From positions 1 to 43,293 of the forward strand of contig JAGASN010000004.1 of NCBI GenBank assembly GCA_017847875.1: a DNA stretch of 43,293 bases. Reading direction: 5' to 3'. Shown in pieces: positions 34,789-42,714 of this stretch (the stretch's first letter is position 1; every line of letters starts with the position of its first letter). The translations under genes and the position numbers were made by a program. The notes beneath the pieces were generated by a model, which was given only the letters and a program-made list of their open reading frames with translations, was not told the DNA's origin and did not search any database. Source of the DNA: Oscillospiraceae bacterium (GTDB lineage Bacteria; Bacillota; Clostridia; Oscillospirales; Ruminococcaceae).

Positions 34789-35379
34789 CTTATTTTTTCT
34801 TAAAAATCCGATTTCGGTTCCGTTTGCAATTCGTTTGATGTTTTCAATATGTTTGCACCACATTATAATTGAAACAACGAAAAAAACAACAAATATTATT
34901 ATTTCATGCTTTAAATAAAACGCATAAAACGGAATAATCGCCGTAATCGTAAGCGCGCTTATTCCGATAAAATCAGTAATCAATGTTATGGCAATAATCA
35001 GAATAGCGAAAAATATAAACAGTTTCCAGTCAAAGAAAAGAACCGTTCCCATAAAAGGAGCAAGTCCCTTTCCCCCTTTGAATTTCATCCAGAACGGAAA
35101 GATATGTCCGATAATTGCAGCCCCTCCGGCAATTACACCTGCCGTAAAGTTTTGTGAAAATATAAGATAAACAATGATTGCGGCAGCAAACGATTTTAAT
35201 ATATCGAAAGCGCCGACAATTATCCCATCGATTTTTCCGACGGAAATAAAAACATTGGAAGCACCGGCATTGTTCGATCCTACTTTTTTTATATCTATGC
35301 CGCGTTTTTTTGAAATTATATTAGCCATGTTGATACTTCCGAAAAAATATCCGATAAGAGCACCGATTATATATTCCAA
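34777..35379 (-). CDS. plsY: Glycerol-3-phosphate acyltransferase PlsY
   Basis: The 200-residue multi-pass enzyme transfers acyl from acyl-phosphate to glycerol-3-phosphate, the first step of phospholipid synthesis. Motifs: GSINMANIISK (motif 1, where Asn replaces the usual Pro of GSIP), VGSNNAGASNV (motif 2) and GHIFPFWMKFKGGKGLA (motif 3). Five or so helices are visible. I chose the TTG at 35379, 7 nt after GGGAGG; the longer frame adds residues with no ribosome binding site. The motif-1 change is the only deviation; a second PlsY paralogue elsewhere is possible. Confidence 0.9.
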   Translation of the reverse strand: MEYIIGALIGYFFGSINMANIISKKRGIDIKKVGSNNAGASNVFISVGKIDGIIVGAFDILKSFAAAIIVYLIFSQNFTAGVIAGGAAIIGHIFPFWMKFKGGKGLAPFMGTVLFFDWKLFIFFAILIIAITLITDFIGISALTITAIIPFYAFYLKHEIIIFVVFFVVSIIMWCKHIENIKRIANGTEIGFLRKNKVKK

Positions 35380-35408
35380 AGCACAGCCTCCCGTAAATTT
35401 ATGATTCA

Positions 35409-35437
35409 ATTATAAATCATAGCAGATTTTTTTTCAA
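35409..35437 (-). promoter_or_regulatory. Promoter of plsY
   Basis: Minus strand TTGAAA (35432-35437), 17-nt spacer, TATAAT (35409-35414), 30 bases before the TTG start. Confidence 0.8.
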
Positions 35438-35517
35438 TAATAATTGATTTTTCGGTCTTTTCTTTTTATTTCAAATATTGTAAAATTATATCATTCTTTT
35501 TTTATCAGAGGTAACCA

Positions 35518-36429
35518 ATGAAAAACAAAGCAATGCTTGGAAATTTATGTTTGATTCTTACCGCTCTTATTTGGGGATGCGCTTTTGTTGCTCAAAGTGT
35601 CGGAATGGAATATGTTGAACCTATTACTTTCAACGGAATCCGCTGTATAATTGGCGGAATCGTACTTATTATTGCAAATCTTGCTTTTGATTCCATAAAG
35701 AAAAAGAACGGAACTTACAAAAAACCTGAAATTTCAGAACAAAAGGAACTGATTAAAAGCGGAATAATCTGCGGAATCATAATCTTTTTTGCTTCAACAA
35801 TACAGCAAATCGGAATCAGCCAGACGACTGTAGGAAAAGCAGGCTTTATTTCCGTTCTTTATATCCTCATCGTTCCTTTCTTCGGCCTTTTGATGAAACA
35901 AAAGCTTCCGAAAATGATATGGATTTGCTGTGCTCTTGCTGTAGCAGGTCTTTATCTTCTCTGTATGAACGAAAGTCTTTTAATATGTAACGGAGATTTG
36001 GTTATTCTGATAAGTGCGGTAGCTTATGCAGTTCATATCCTCGCAATAGGACATTTTGCGCCGAAAGTTGATTGCGTTAAACTCTCCTGTCTTCAGTTCC
36101 TTGTTTGCGGTGTAATTTCAGTTGCTGTTATGTTCATATTTGAAAAACCCAACCTTCAAAATATACTTAACGCCTGGCTGCCCATTATCTATGCAGGTGC
36201 TCTTTCCGGTGGAGTCGGCTACACTCTTCAGACCGTTGCGCAAAAATGGACAAAACCGAGCGTTGCTTCCCTTTTGATGAGTCTTGAATCTGTTTTTGCG
36301 GTTCTTGCCGGCGCTGTTATTCTTCACCAGATTCCTTCCCTTCGTGAAGCGGTCGGATGTATCCTTATGTTTATTTCAATAATTATAATTCAGCTTCCAG
36401 AAAATCAGAAAGGAGCCGTTGCAGAATGA
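35518..36429 (+). CDS. EamA-family (DMT superfamily) transporter
   Basis: The 303-residue membrane protein has about ten helices arranged as two EamA repeats (about 5-140 and 158-295). It carries LTALIWGCAFVAQSVGMEYVEP near the start and SLLMSLESVFAVLAGAVIL in the second repeat, both read in parts. DMT transporters usually export metabolites or amino acids; the substrate is unknown. AGAGGTAA precedes the ATG. A TAAAAT at 35481-35486 may be its -10 but has no good -35. Its stop overlaps the next gene's start (ATGA). Confidence 0.9.
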   Translation: MKNKAMLGNLCLILTALIWGCAFVAQSVGMEYVEPITFNGIRCIIGGIVLIIANLAFDSIKKKNGTYKKPEISEQKELIKSGIICGIIIFFASTIQQIGISQTTVGKAGFISVLYILIVPFFGLLMKQKLPKMIWICCALAVAGLYLLCMNESLLICNGDLVILISAVAYAVHILAIGHFAPKVDCVKLSCLQFLVCGVISVAVMFIFEKPNLQNILNAWLPIIYAGALSGGVGYTLQTVAQKWTKPSVASLLMSLESVFAVLAGAVILHQIPSLREAVGCILMFISIIIIQLPENQKGAVAE

Positions 36430-36857
36430 AATCTGAAATTATTTCCGTTTGCGGTAACACAAAATACCACTGTGTAAGGCTCCGCAGAGGCGAAGATCTT
36501 CTTAAATCCATCGAAGAACTTTGTAAAAAGAAAGATATCTCCGCCGGATTTGTTGCTTCCGGTGTCGGCTGTATTTCAAAAGGAAAAATCCGCGATGCTT
36601 CCGGTATAACGATCCGCGAAATTAACGAAGATTGCGAAATTGTAAGCCTTAACGGAACGGTAAGCGCAAAACGCTGTCACCTTCATATAGCGCTTTCAAA
36701 AGAAGATTTATCAACTATTGGAGGACATCTTTGCGAAGGCTGTTTAATAAACACAACATGTGAACTGATAATTGCTGAAATTCCGGAAATTTTCATTGAT
36801 GTTGAGGATGATCCGGAAACCGGATATGATGAACTTATATTTAAAAAAGCGGTGTGA
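36426..36857 (+). CDS. PPC-domain (DUF296) protein
   Basis: The 143-residue single-domain protein has the PPC/DUF296 pattern: VRLRRGEDLLKSIEELCKKK, SAGFVASGVGCISKGKIRD, and LSTIGGHLCEGCLINTTCELIIAEI split around residues 95-120. The histidines in RCHLHIALS and GGHL may bind a metal, as in related trimers. Bacterial members are often called DNA-binding, but without an AT-hook that role is unproven. The start overlaps the transporter stop and AAGGAG lies inside that gene, so the two are co-expressed. Confidence 0.85.
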   Translation: MKSEIISVCGNTKYHCVRLRRGEDLLKSIEELCKKKDISAGFVASGVGCISKGKIRDASGITIREINEDCEIVSLNGTVSAKRCHLHIALSKEDLSTIGGHLCEGCLINTTCELIIAEIPEIFIDVEDDPETGYDELIFKKAV

Positions 36858-36878
36858 ATTTCACTCCGCTTTTTTTTA
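36843..36878 (+). terminator. Terminator after the DUF296 gene (likely bidirectional)
   Basis: The stem AAAAAGCGG ... CCGCTTTTTT with one inner mismatch (about 36844-36876) has T-runs on both strands. It closes the EamA-DUF296 unit and the opposing MBL gene. Confidence 0.8.
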
Positions 36879-37637
36879 CAGAATTATGCTCCATTGATTA
36901 AATTCAAACAAACCGCTTCCGTGGCAAAGTTTTCCCTGCTTTTTAATGTCCATCAATCCTATATAAACATCGGATATCATCTCCGGCGGAATATCTATGC
37001 TGTGATGGGCCGGAAAAACGCGTTTAACCGGAAGTTTACTTATCTTCCGAACGGATTCGAGATACTTTTCCGGGTCGGTTGATTCATAATTCGAAAAAAG
37101 AGTTCCTTTATAAATCAAATCTCCGGAAAAAAGACAGCCTGTTTTTTCTTCAAAAAAACACATATGACCCGGTGAATGTCCTGGAGTATGAAAAACTTTG
37201 ATTTTTCTGTTTCCTAAATCTATGAAATCTCCATCTGTAAGAATCCTTTTGGGATTACCCTGAAAAACCGCATAATCATCAATATTTATGCGCTCTGTCA
37301 AGTTATTATCCTTTACAAGCATTTTTCGAACAAATTCATTTGAAAGAGGAAAATTTCCTTCAATCCAGTCCTTTTCAGCTTCGTGAACGTAAAATTCGGG
37401 AAAATTCCAAAGTCCGCCAATATGATCCCAATGAATATGTGTAGGAACGGCTATGACCGGCTTATCGGTGATTTTCAAGACTTCTTTTGAAATATCCGAA
37501 ATTCCGAGACCCGTATCAATAAGAAGAGCATTTTCTTTTCCCAAAAGGAGATAACAGTTTGTTTCTTCCCAATGATTCGGTTCGCTTATTACAAATGTAT
37601 TCTCATTAATTTGTTTTGTCGAAAACCAGTTTTCCAT
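36876..37637 (-). CDS. Metallo-beta-lactamase-fold hydrolase
   Basis: The 253-residue protein has the zinc motif THIHWDHIGG (HxHxDH), HTPGHSPGHMCFF, FSGDLIYKG and FPAHHSI, so all metal ligands of the MBL fold are present. The enzyme would be a binuclear zinc hydrolase, glyoxalase-II or lactonase-like; substrate unknown. It follows rqcH by one base, with only a weak GGGAA site upstream, and is the last gene of the trmK-nif3-rqcH unit. Confidence 0.88.
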   Translation of the reverse strand: MENWFSTKQINENTFVISEPNHWEETNCYLLLGKENALLIDTGLGISDISKEVLKITDKPVIAVPTHIHWDHIGGLWNFPEFYVHEAEKDWIEGNFPLSNEFVRKMLVKDNNLTERINIDDYAVFQGNPKRILTDGDFIDLGNRKIKVFHTPGHSPGHMCFFEEKTGCLFSGDLIYKGTLFSNYESTDPEKYLESVRKISKLPVKRVFPAHHSIDIPPEMISDVYIGLMDIKKQGKLCHGSGLFEFNQWSIIL

Positions 37638-37638
37638 A

Positions 37639-39390
37639 TTATTTATTCCCGAAAATATTTTCGAATTGCGCCGGTCTTACATAAGCTGTTTTATAATGTT
37701 CATAAACAGCTTTTCCCGGAGCTGAACCGGAAGGTTTTTTAACGTTTTTGATTTCGGTATAATCCACTGGAACAAGCGAAGATTCCCTTGCTTTTGAATT
37801 ATAAGCCGCGACTATTGCCGCCTGCTGTATTGTAGTTTCCGGAACTTCCCTGCCCTCGGTTACAATTACGGTGTGTGAACCATGTATTTTTTGAGTATGG
37901 AGCCAAATATCATTTTTTCTGGAATCCTTGAAAGTGAGCCTATCGTTCTGAATATTGTTTCTTCCGCAAAGGATTTTGAATCCATCGGAGGAAAGATATT
38001 CTTTCGGAGCAAGTTTAACCGGTTTCTGGTTGTTTTTGCTGTGATTTTTAAGATATCCCTGCGCAACAAGTTCTTCTCGAATAGCAATAACTTCGTCATC
38101 GGTTCTTGCTCTTGAGAGAAGATCAAATACGGATTCAATATATGAAAGTTCCGCTTCACCCTTTTCAATGAATTGCCTGAGCATTCTTTCCGCGGTGTCC
38201 GCTTTGCGGTATTCGCTGAAATAATGCTGTGCATTTTGGTTGGGAGAAAGCCTTGGATCAAGTTTTACTTCAATGGGCTTGCAGTTATCATAATAGTTTT
38301 CCAGAACGACCGAAGTCATTCCTTTTTCAAGCATCCAGAGGTTAGCGTGGATAAGCTCACCTTTAACGCGAAGGATATCTCTTTCGGTGGAACGGGCAAG
38401 TTCCTGACGCTGAACGTCAAGTTTTCTGGAAATTCTGTCCGCAAGATTGACCACAAATTTGAAAAGATCGTTTGAACGCTGTTTCATTCTGTCAGCGCCG
38501 GAACGTTCAGAATAGAATTTATCAAGCATTGCACTGAAAGAATCGAATTTACGGATTTCCATGGCATCGCCGTATTGATTTACTTTAATAAAAGTAAAAT
38601 CAAGAGGGTGTCCGTTTTCTTCAATCACCATATACGGAGACGCTTTTCCGGTTTTTATGCTTTCAGCGATTTTTTCAAGACATGCCTCAAGTTTCTCACA
38701 TTCGCCGTCAGATAAATCATGCGCTTTTGTATCAAAACCTCCGGTAACTATATCGGAAATTTCACGGCATACAATCGGAGATACCCCGTCCAGATTTTCC
38801 ATAAGGGCTTTGGAAAGCGGAATATCTCTTCCGTTTTTAAGCCTTGAAACAAGTTCCATGCAGTCAACGTCAAGGGTGTTCATCTTGTTTTGTGCCGGAG
38901 GAAAAACATAAGTCATTCCGGGCATTACCTGACGAACAGAGGACATATCCGCGGTAACGCGTTTTATTGCGTCGATTATTTTTCCGTCGGGACCGATGAG
39001 CATAATATTGCTGTGTCTGCCCATAATTTCGACCGCAAGTTTTATAATAACCGGGTCGCCGAATTCATTATAGGTTGCAAAAGAAAGATGGAGCATTCTT
39101 TCAAGCCCGAACTGTTCTATTTCAACAAGCTTTGCGCCGGAAAGATGCTTTCTCATAAGCATGCAGAACATCGGCGGATTTTTAGGGTTATCTACAGAAC
39201 TTTCGGTAAAATGTATTCTCGGAGCAGAAGCAGAAGCGGAAATCAGAATTTTTCCGTTTCCTCCGTTCCAGCGAAGAGATATAACAAGTTCTTCTTTTGA
39301 GGGCTGGTGTATTTTATCGATTCTTGCTCCTATGAGTTTTTCTGATAATTCATTTTTGAGCATGCTCAGCGTGATTCCGTCAAGTGCCAT
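37639..39390 (-). CDS. rqcH: RqcH, ribosome quality-control NEMF-family protein
   Basis: The 583-residue protein has an N-terminal NFACT-N domain (MALDGITLSMLKNELSEKL start, LISASASAPRIHFT, KLAVEIMGRHSNIMLI), helix-hairpin and long coiled-coil regions (about 300-440), and a C-terminal NFACT-R (DUF814) domain with GFKILCGRNNIQND, KDIWLHTQK-like NDIWLHTQKIHGSHTVI, and PETTIQQAAIVAAYNSKA. RqcH binds obstructed 50S subunits and directs alanine tailing of stalled chains. In older annotation it is called FbpA fibronectin-binding protein. With a YlmH-like protein in the same window, both bacterial RQC players are close by. Confidence 0.94.
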   Translation of the reverse strand: MALDGITLSMLKNELSEKLIGARIDKIHQPSKEELVISLRWNGGNGKILISASASAPRIHFTESSVDNPKNPPMFCMLMRKHLSGAKLVEIEQFGLERMLHLSFATYNEFGDPVIIKLAVEIMGRHSNIMLIGPDGKIIDAIKRVTADMSSVRQVMPGMTYVFPPAQNKMNTLDVDCMELVSRLKNGRDIPLSKALMENLDGVSPIVCREISDIVTGGFDTKAHDLSDGECEKLEACLEKIAESIKTGKASPYMVIEENGHPLDFTFIKVNQYGDAMEIRKFDSFSAMLDKFYSERSGADRMKQRSNDLFKFVVNLADRISRKLDVQRQELARSTERDILRVKGELIHANLWMLEKGMTSVVLENYYDNCKPIEVKLDPRLSPNQNAQHYFSEYRKADTAERMLRQFIEKGEAELSYIESVFDLLSRARTDDEVIAIREELVAQGYLKNHSKNNQKPVKLAPKEYLSSDGFKILCGRNNIQNDRLTFKDSRKNDIWLHTQKIHGSHTVIVTEGREVPETTIQQAAIVAAYNSKARESSLVPVDYTEIKNVKKPSGSAPGKAVYEHYKTAYVRPAQFENIFGNK

Positions 39391-39416
39391 TCGTGCTCAC
39401 CTCGTTTTTTACAGGA

Positions 39417-40181
39417 TTATTTTGCCCAATATCTGGCGGGATCTTCCGAAACTTCCGAAACGATTATTTCGGTATCTTTAAATTCTTCGGAAAGTTTTTT
39501 TGCAAGGGGTTCTATTACGGTGTTTTCCGTGCAGAAATGTCCCGCATCAAGAACGCAGAAACCTTTTCTTCTCATTTCAATCCAAAGGTTATGTTTGATA
39601 TTTGCGGTGACATAAGCATCTGCTCCCGCAGAAATTGCAAAATCAAAAAGATCTCCGCCGCTTCCGCCGCAAACAGCAACCTTTTTTATCATTTTTTCGG
39701 TGGGAGTATATTTTATTCCGCCTACATTGAGTTTTTCCGCAACGTGATTTATAAATTCCTCGCAGGAAATATCGTTTTCAAGTTCACCCATTCTCATAAG
39801 GCCTTCGCCGTCATCGACTTTTACAACGTTTTTCAGTTCAAGAGCTGACGCAAGACAATCGTTCACTCCGCCTTCGGCAATATCAAGGCAGGTGTGGGCG
39901 CTTATAACGGCAATTCCTTTTTCAGCCGCAAGAAAAGCGATATTATTTGGATGAAATTCTTTGAGCGCACCGAAAATTACCGGGTGGTGACTTATAATAA
40001 GTTCTGCGCCTTTTTCTTTTGCTTCGTTGAGCACGGGTTCTGTTACATCGAGAGCAAGCAGAACTTTTTTAACTATTCTGTTTCCGTCACCGACAAGAAA
40101 ACCCGAATTATCCCAGCTTTCCTGAGTTTCAAATGGAGCGATTTTATCTATATAATTATAAAAATCAATTATTTTGCTCAT
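39417..40181 (-). CDS. Nif3/YqfO-family (DUF34) metal-binding protein
   Basis: The 254-residue protein has metal-ligand motifs ISHHPVIF, SAHTCLDIAEGGVND and LDAGHFCTE. It lacks the extra PII-like insert seen in Bacillus YqfO, so it is the short form. Function is unresolved; sometimes annotated GTP cyclohydrolase I type 2. The start overlaps trmK by ATGA, the classic trmK-nif3 pairing (yqfN-yqfO in Bacillus). Confidence 0.92.
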   Translation of the reverse strand: MSKIIDFYNYIDKIAPFETQESWDNSGFLVGDGNRIVKKVLLALDVTEPVLNEAKEKGAELIISHHPVIFGALKEFHPNNIAFLAAEKGIAVISAHTCLDIAEGGVNDCLASALELKNVVKVDDGEGLMRMGELENDISCEEFINHVAEKLNVGGIKYTPTEKMIKKVAVCGGSGGDLFDFAISAGADAYVTANIKHNLWIEMRRKGFCVLDAGHFCTENTVIEPLAKKLSEEFKDTEIIVSEVSEDPARYWAK

Positions 40182-40876
40182 AAATCATTCTCCGTTTCGT
40201 CCGCCTGTTCATCAAGCATATCTGCAAGCTGGATATGAACAAGAGCGTGTTCCTTTTCCTTTTCCGAACGCAAAAGTCCGGAAGCAATTCCGCGCTGTAT
40301 GTTTGCCTGCCAGCGTACATATTTAAGCGCAAATTCATCGTTCTGACTAAGAAGCTCGCCGGTAAGACAATAAAGGTCATCAGGGACTTCGCTTCCGCCG
40401 ATATATTCTGCGCTGATTACGGTATAAAGATGTTTTTCAACTTCAACCGCTTTTTCCGCATCGATGCTCCAGCCGTTTTCGCAAAGCCACCGACGAAGCA
40501 TATCCGCTCTTGACATAGGCTGAAGAACAAGATGCACTTTTTCACTTTTTACCCATTTCGCTTCTTCAAGAATTCCGATAATGGTCTCTCCTCCCATTCC
40601 GCAGATAAGGACTTCGTCGATTTCGTCTTCCGGAAGTCCTTTAAGTCCGTCTGTCAGAACTGTTTCAATTTCGTTTTCGAGATCCATTTCCCGGATAAGC
40701 TTTCTTGCACTTTCAAGAGGTTTTATATTTATATCTGTTGCAAAACCGCGGGTGCATATTCCTTCATTAATAAGATAGCAAATCAAATATCCGTGGTCCG
40801 TTCCCACATCCGCCGCAACTGTACCTTCTTTTACAAATTCAGCGGCAGCGGCAAGCCTTAAATCAAGTTTTTCCAA
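40178..40876 (-). CDS. trmK: tRNA (adenine-22-N1)-methyltransferase TrmK
   Basis: The 232-residue SAM-dependent methyltransferase has LRLAAAAEFV, the SAM-binding VAADVGTDHGYL, GFATDINIKPLESA, VLICGMGGETI and LVLQPMSRADMLRRWL. These match TrmK (YqfN), which makes m1A22 in tRNA. The start is TTG at 40876 with GAGG 8 nt upstream. The first gene of trmK-nif3-rqcH-MBL; no clear promoter was seen in the 66 bases upstream, so it may rely on readthrough past the hairpin at 40907-40931. Confidence 0.93.
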   Translation of the reverse strand: MEKLDLRLAAAAEFVKEGTVAADVGTDHGYLICYLINEGICTRGFATDINIKPLESARKLIREMDLENEIETVLTDGLKGLPEDEIDEVLICGMGGETIIGILEEAKWVKSEKVHLVLQPMSRADMLRRWLCENGWSIDAEKAVEVEKHLYTVISAEYIGGSEVPDDLYCLTGELLSQNDEFALKYVRWQANIQRGIASGLLRSEKEKEHALVHIQLADMLDEQADETENDL

Positions 40877-40899
40877 AACAGTTTCCTCGTTTCATATAA

Positions 40900-40934
40900 A
40901 ACTTAAGGCAGCCGTGAACTTCATGGCTGCCGGA
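40900..40934 (-). terminator. Hairpin downstream of the DUF1858 gene
   Basis: GGCAGCC / GGCTGCC (40907-40913 with 40925-40931), extended inward by further pairs, is followed on the minus strand by TTAAGTTTTATA. The weak T-run suggests partial termination, letting transcription reach trmK. Confidence 0.6.
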
Positions 40935-40942
40935 TTTTTTAA

Positions 40943-41155
40943 TCAGTTTTCTTTTTCTTCAAAATATTTATTAATCTTGGCGATTATATCTTCGCATTTG
41001 ACTCCGTGTACCTCACAGGCTTCTTCAATGCTTTCGCCACGGGACATCGGACAGCCAAGACAATGCATTCCCATTTCGAGGAAGAAAACTCCGGTATCTT
41101 TATCATAATCAAGAACATCGCCGATAATTGAATCTTTAGTAACCTGATATGCCAT
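40943..41155 (-). CDS. DUF1858 disulfide/redox-type small protein
   Basis: The 70-residue protein begins MAYQVTKDSIIGDVLDYD and has MGMHCLGCPMSRGESIEEAC, the CxxCP pattern of the DUF1858 'hybrid-cluster-protein-associated redox disulfide' family. Short proteins of this type are frequent in anaerobes and presumed to take part in thiol or metal chemistry; none is well defined. A GGAG site precedes the ATG and it has its own consensus promoter. Confidence 0.88.
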   Translation of the reverse strand: MAYQVTKDSIIGDVLDYDKDTGVFFLEMGMHCLGCPMSRGESIEEACEVHGVKCEDIIAKINKYFEEKEN

Positions 41156-41192
41156 TTTTAAATATCTCCTTTTTCATCTACAATATGTTTAT

Positions 41193-41221
41193 ATTATAGT
41201 TCCTCAAACTGATATTTTCAA
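41193..41221 (-). promoter_or_regulatory. Promoter of the DUF1858 gene
   Basis: Minus strand TTGAAA (41216-41221), 17-nt spacer, TATAAT (41193-41198). Confidence 0.8.
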
Positions 41222-41236
41222 TATAAAACTGAAAAA

Positions 41237-41875
41237 TCATTCTTTTGTATTTTGAGCATGCTCACAAATTTCTTTGAGCACGCATTTGTCACATTGGGGT
41301 CTTCTTGCTATGCAAACAGCTCTTCCGTGAAGCACCAATCTATGGCAGAAATTATTCGATTCTTTCGGATCAAGTATTTCACGAAGCTGAATTTCACATT
41401 TCGCCGGATCTTTTGTTGTAGTGAAACCGAGCAGATTTGTGATTCTTATGCAGTGGGTATCACAAACAACAGCCGGCTTTCCGTAAATATCGCCAACAAC
41501 AAGATTTGCTGTTTTTCTTCCGATTCCCGGAAGCTTTATAAGCTCTTCAACCGTATCCGGAACGATTCCGCCATATTCATTTACCAGCATTTTTGATGCA
41601 AGGGAAATATCGTGGGCTTTTGTTTTATAAAACCCGCAGGAACGGATTATGTCGCTGATATCCTGTTCATCGGCTTCTGCAAGAGCTTCTATAGTGGGAT
41701 ATTTCTCATAAAGTACCGGTGCAACGATATTTACTCTTGCGTCGGTACATTGTGCGGCAAGTCTTGTTGCAAAAAGAAGTTCATGCGGTTTTGTATATGT
41801 AAGAGAACAAAGCGCATCCGGATATTCTTTTTTAAGGAGTTCAACCGCTTTTGCGGCAAGTTCTTTTTTATCCAA
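41237..41875 (-). CDS. nth: Endonuclease III
   Basis: The 212-residue base-excision DNA glycosylase/AP lyase has the HhH motif LPGIGRKTANLVVG with catalytic Lys in GRKTA, catalytic Asp in VVCDTHCIRI, and a C-terminal [4Fe-4S] cluster CIARRPQCDKCVLKEIC (C-x6-C-x2-C-x5-C). It removes oxidised pyrimidines. I chose the TTG at 41875, 7 nt after GGAGG; the ATG-like longer frame begins upstream of that site. Confidence 0.95.
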   Translation of the reverse strand: MDKKELAAKAVELLKKEYPDALCSLTYTKPHELLFATRLAAQCTDARVNIVAPVLYEKYPTIEALAEADEQDISDIIRSCGFYKTKAHDISLASKMLVNEYGGIVPDTVEELIKLPGIGRKTANLVVGDIYGKPAVVCDTHCIRITNLLGFTTTKDPAKCEIQLREILDPKESNNFCHRLVLHGRAVCIARRPQCDKCVLKEICEHAQNTKE

Positions 41876-41902
41876 AAAAATCCCTCCAATCAATATAAGT
41901 TA

Positions 41903-41931
41903 AGAATATTCTTTTTATTGTTCATTGTCAA
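41903..41931 (-). promoter_or_regulatory. Promoter of nth
   Basis: Minus strand TTGACA (41926-41931), 17-nt spacer, TATTCT (41903-41908). Confidence 0.75.
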
Positions 41932-41940
41932 TCAAAACAC

Positions 41941-41969
41941 TTGCAAATTTTTTCCGAAAGTTATATTAT
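41941..41969 (+). promoter_or_regulatory. Promoter of the GNAT gene
   Basis: TTGCAA (41941-41946), 17-nt spacer, TATTAT (41964-41969), 35 bases before the ATG. It is back-to-back with the nth promoter. Confidence 0.72.
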
Positions 41970-42003
41970 ATACATATAAATCTGCTGAAGGAGTGCTGAA
42001 CAT

Positions 42004-42435
42004 ATGTCACAGATCACTGTAAAAATCAAAGATAACCAGAAAGATGCATATAATGTTCGCCTTGCCGTTTTTGTTGCGGAACAGAAATTCCAGAACGAAT
42101 TCGACGATATTGATAATATCTGTGACTATGTAACTCTTTATGATGGAGAAAAAACCATTGCAACCGGAAGATATTTCCCCGACCCAAAAGGTCAGGAAGA
42201 TACTTATGTTTTCGGAAGAATCGCAGTTCTTAAACCTTACCGTGAAAAACATATAGGAATGTCTGTAATTGCCGCTCTTGAAACTGCCGCAAAACTTAAA
42301 GGTGGTAAAAAAGCCATTCTTCTTGCGGAAGGACACGCCGTAGGTTTTTATGAAAAATGCGGTTTTAAAAAGACCGAGGAACATACTGTTTATGCAGAAG
42401 GTTGCCCCTGCTATTGGATGGGAAAAAATATTTAA
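42004..42435 (+). CDS. GNAT-family N-acetyltransferase (ElaA/YjcF-like)
   Basis: The 143-residue protein has VRLAVFVAEQKFQNEFDDID near the N-terminus, as in ElaA/YjcF-type GNATs, then the acetyl-CoA binding block FGRIAVLKPYREKHIGMSVI, LLAEGHAVGFYEKCGFKKT. The acceptor substrate is unknown. AAGGAGTG precedes the ATG. It ends 18 bases before the tRNA-fMet promoter. Confidence 0.9.
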   Translation: MSQITVKIKDNQKDAYNVRLAVFVAEQKFQNEFDDIDNICDYVTLYDGEKTIATGRYFPDPKGQEDTYVFGRIAVLKPYREKHIGMSVIAALETAAKLKGGKKAILLAEGHAVGFYEKCGFKKTEEHTVYAEGCPCYWMGKNI

Positions 42436-42453
42436 AATATTTTTAAAAAACAC

Positions 42454-42482
42454 TTGCAATTTTCTTTTTGATGTAGTATAAT
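42454..42482 (+). promoter_or_regulatory. Promoter of tRNA-fMet
   Basis: TTGCAA (42454-42459), 17-nt spacer, TATAAT (42477-42482), 28 bases before the tRNA 5' end. Confidence 0.85.
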
Positions 42483-42509
42483 AGTTAAGCACTCAAAAAT
42501 TGCATATAT

Positions 42510-42586
<77 letters not shown>

Positions 42587-42587
42587 G

Positions 42588-42625
42588 AAAAAATCTCCTG
42601 AACGTTTTGTTCAGGAGATTTTTTG
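42588..42625 (+). terminator. Terminator of tRNA-fMet
   Basis: The stem AAAAAATCTCCTGAAC / GTTCAGGAGATTTTTT with a short GTTTT-type loop (42588-42624) ends in a T-run. Confidence 0.9.
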
Positions 42626-42656
42626 TTATGCTGATTATTCCATTTTTTCCGTTTTG

Positions 42657-42685
42657 TTGAAAACAATTTGAAAATGAGTTATTAT
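42657..42685 (+). promoter_or_regulatory. Promoter of the PP-loop ATPase gene
   Basis: TTGAAA (42657-42662), 17-nt spacer, TATTAT (42680-42685), about 30 bases before the start codon. Confidence 0.75.
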
Positions 42686-42714
42686 AAAAATATAAACTGT
42701 GGGAGGTGATTTTT

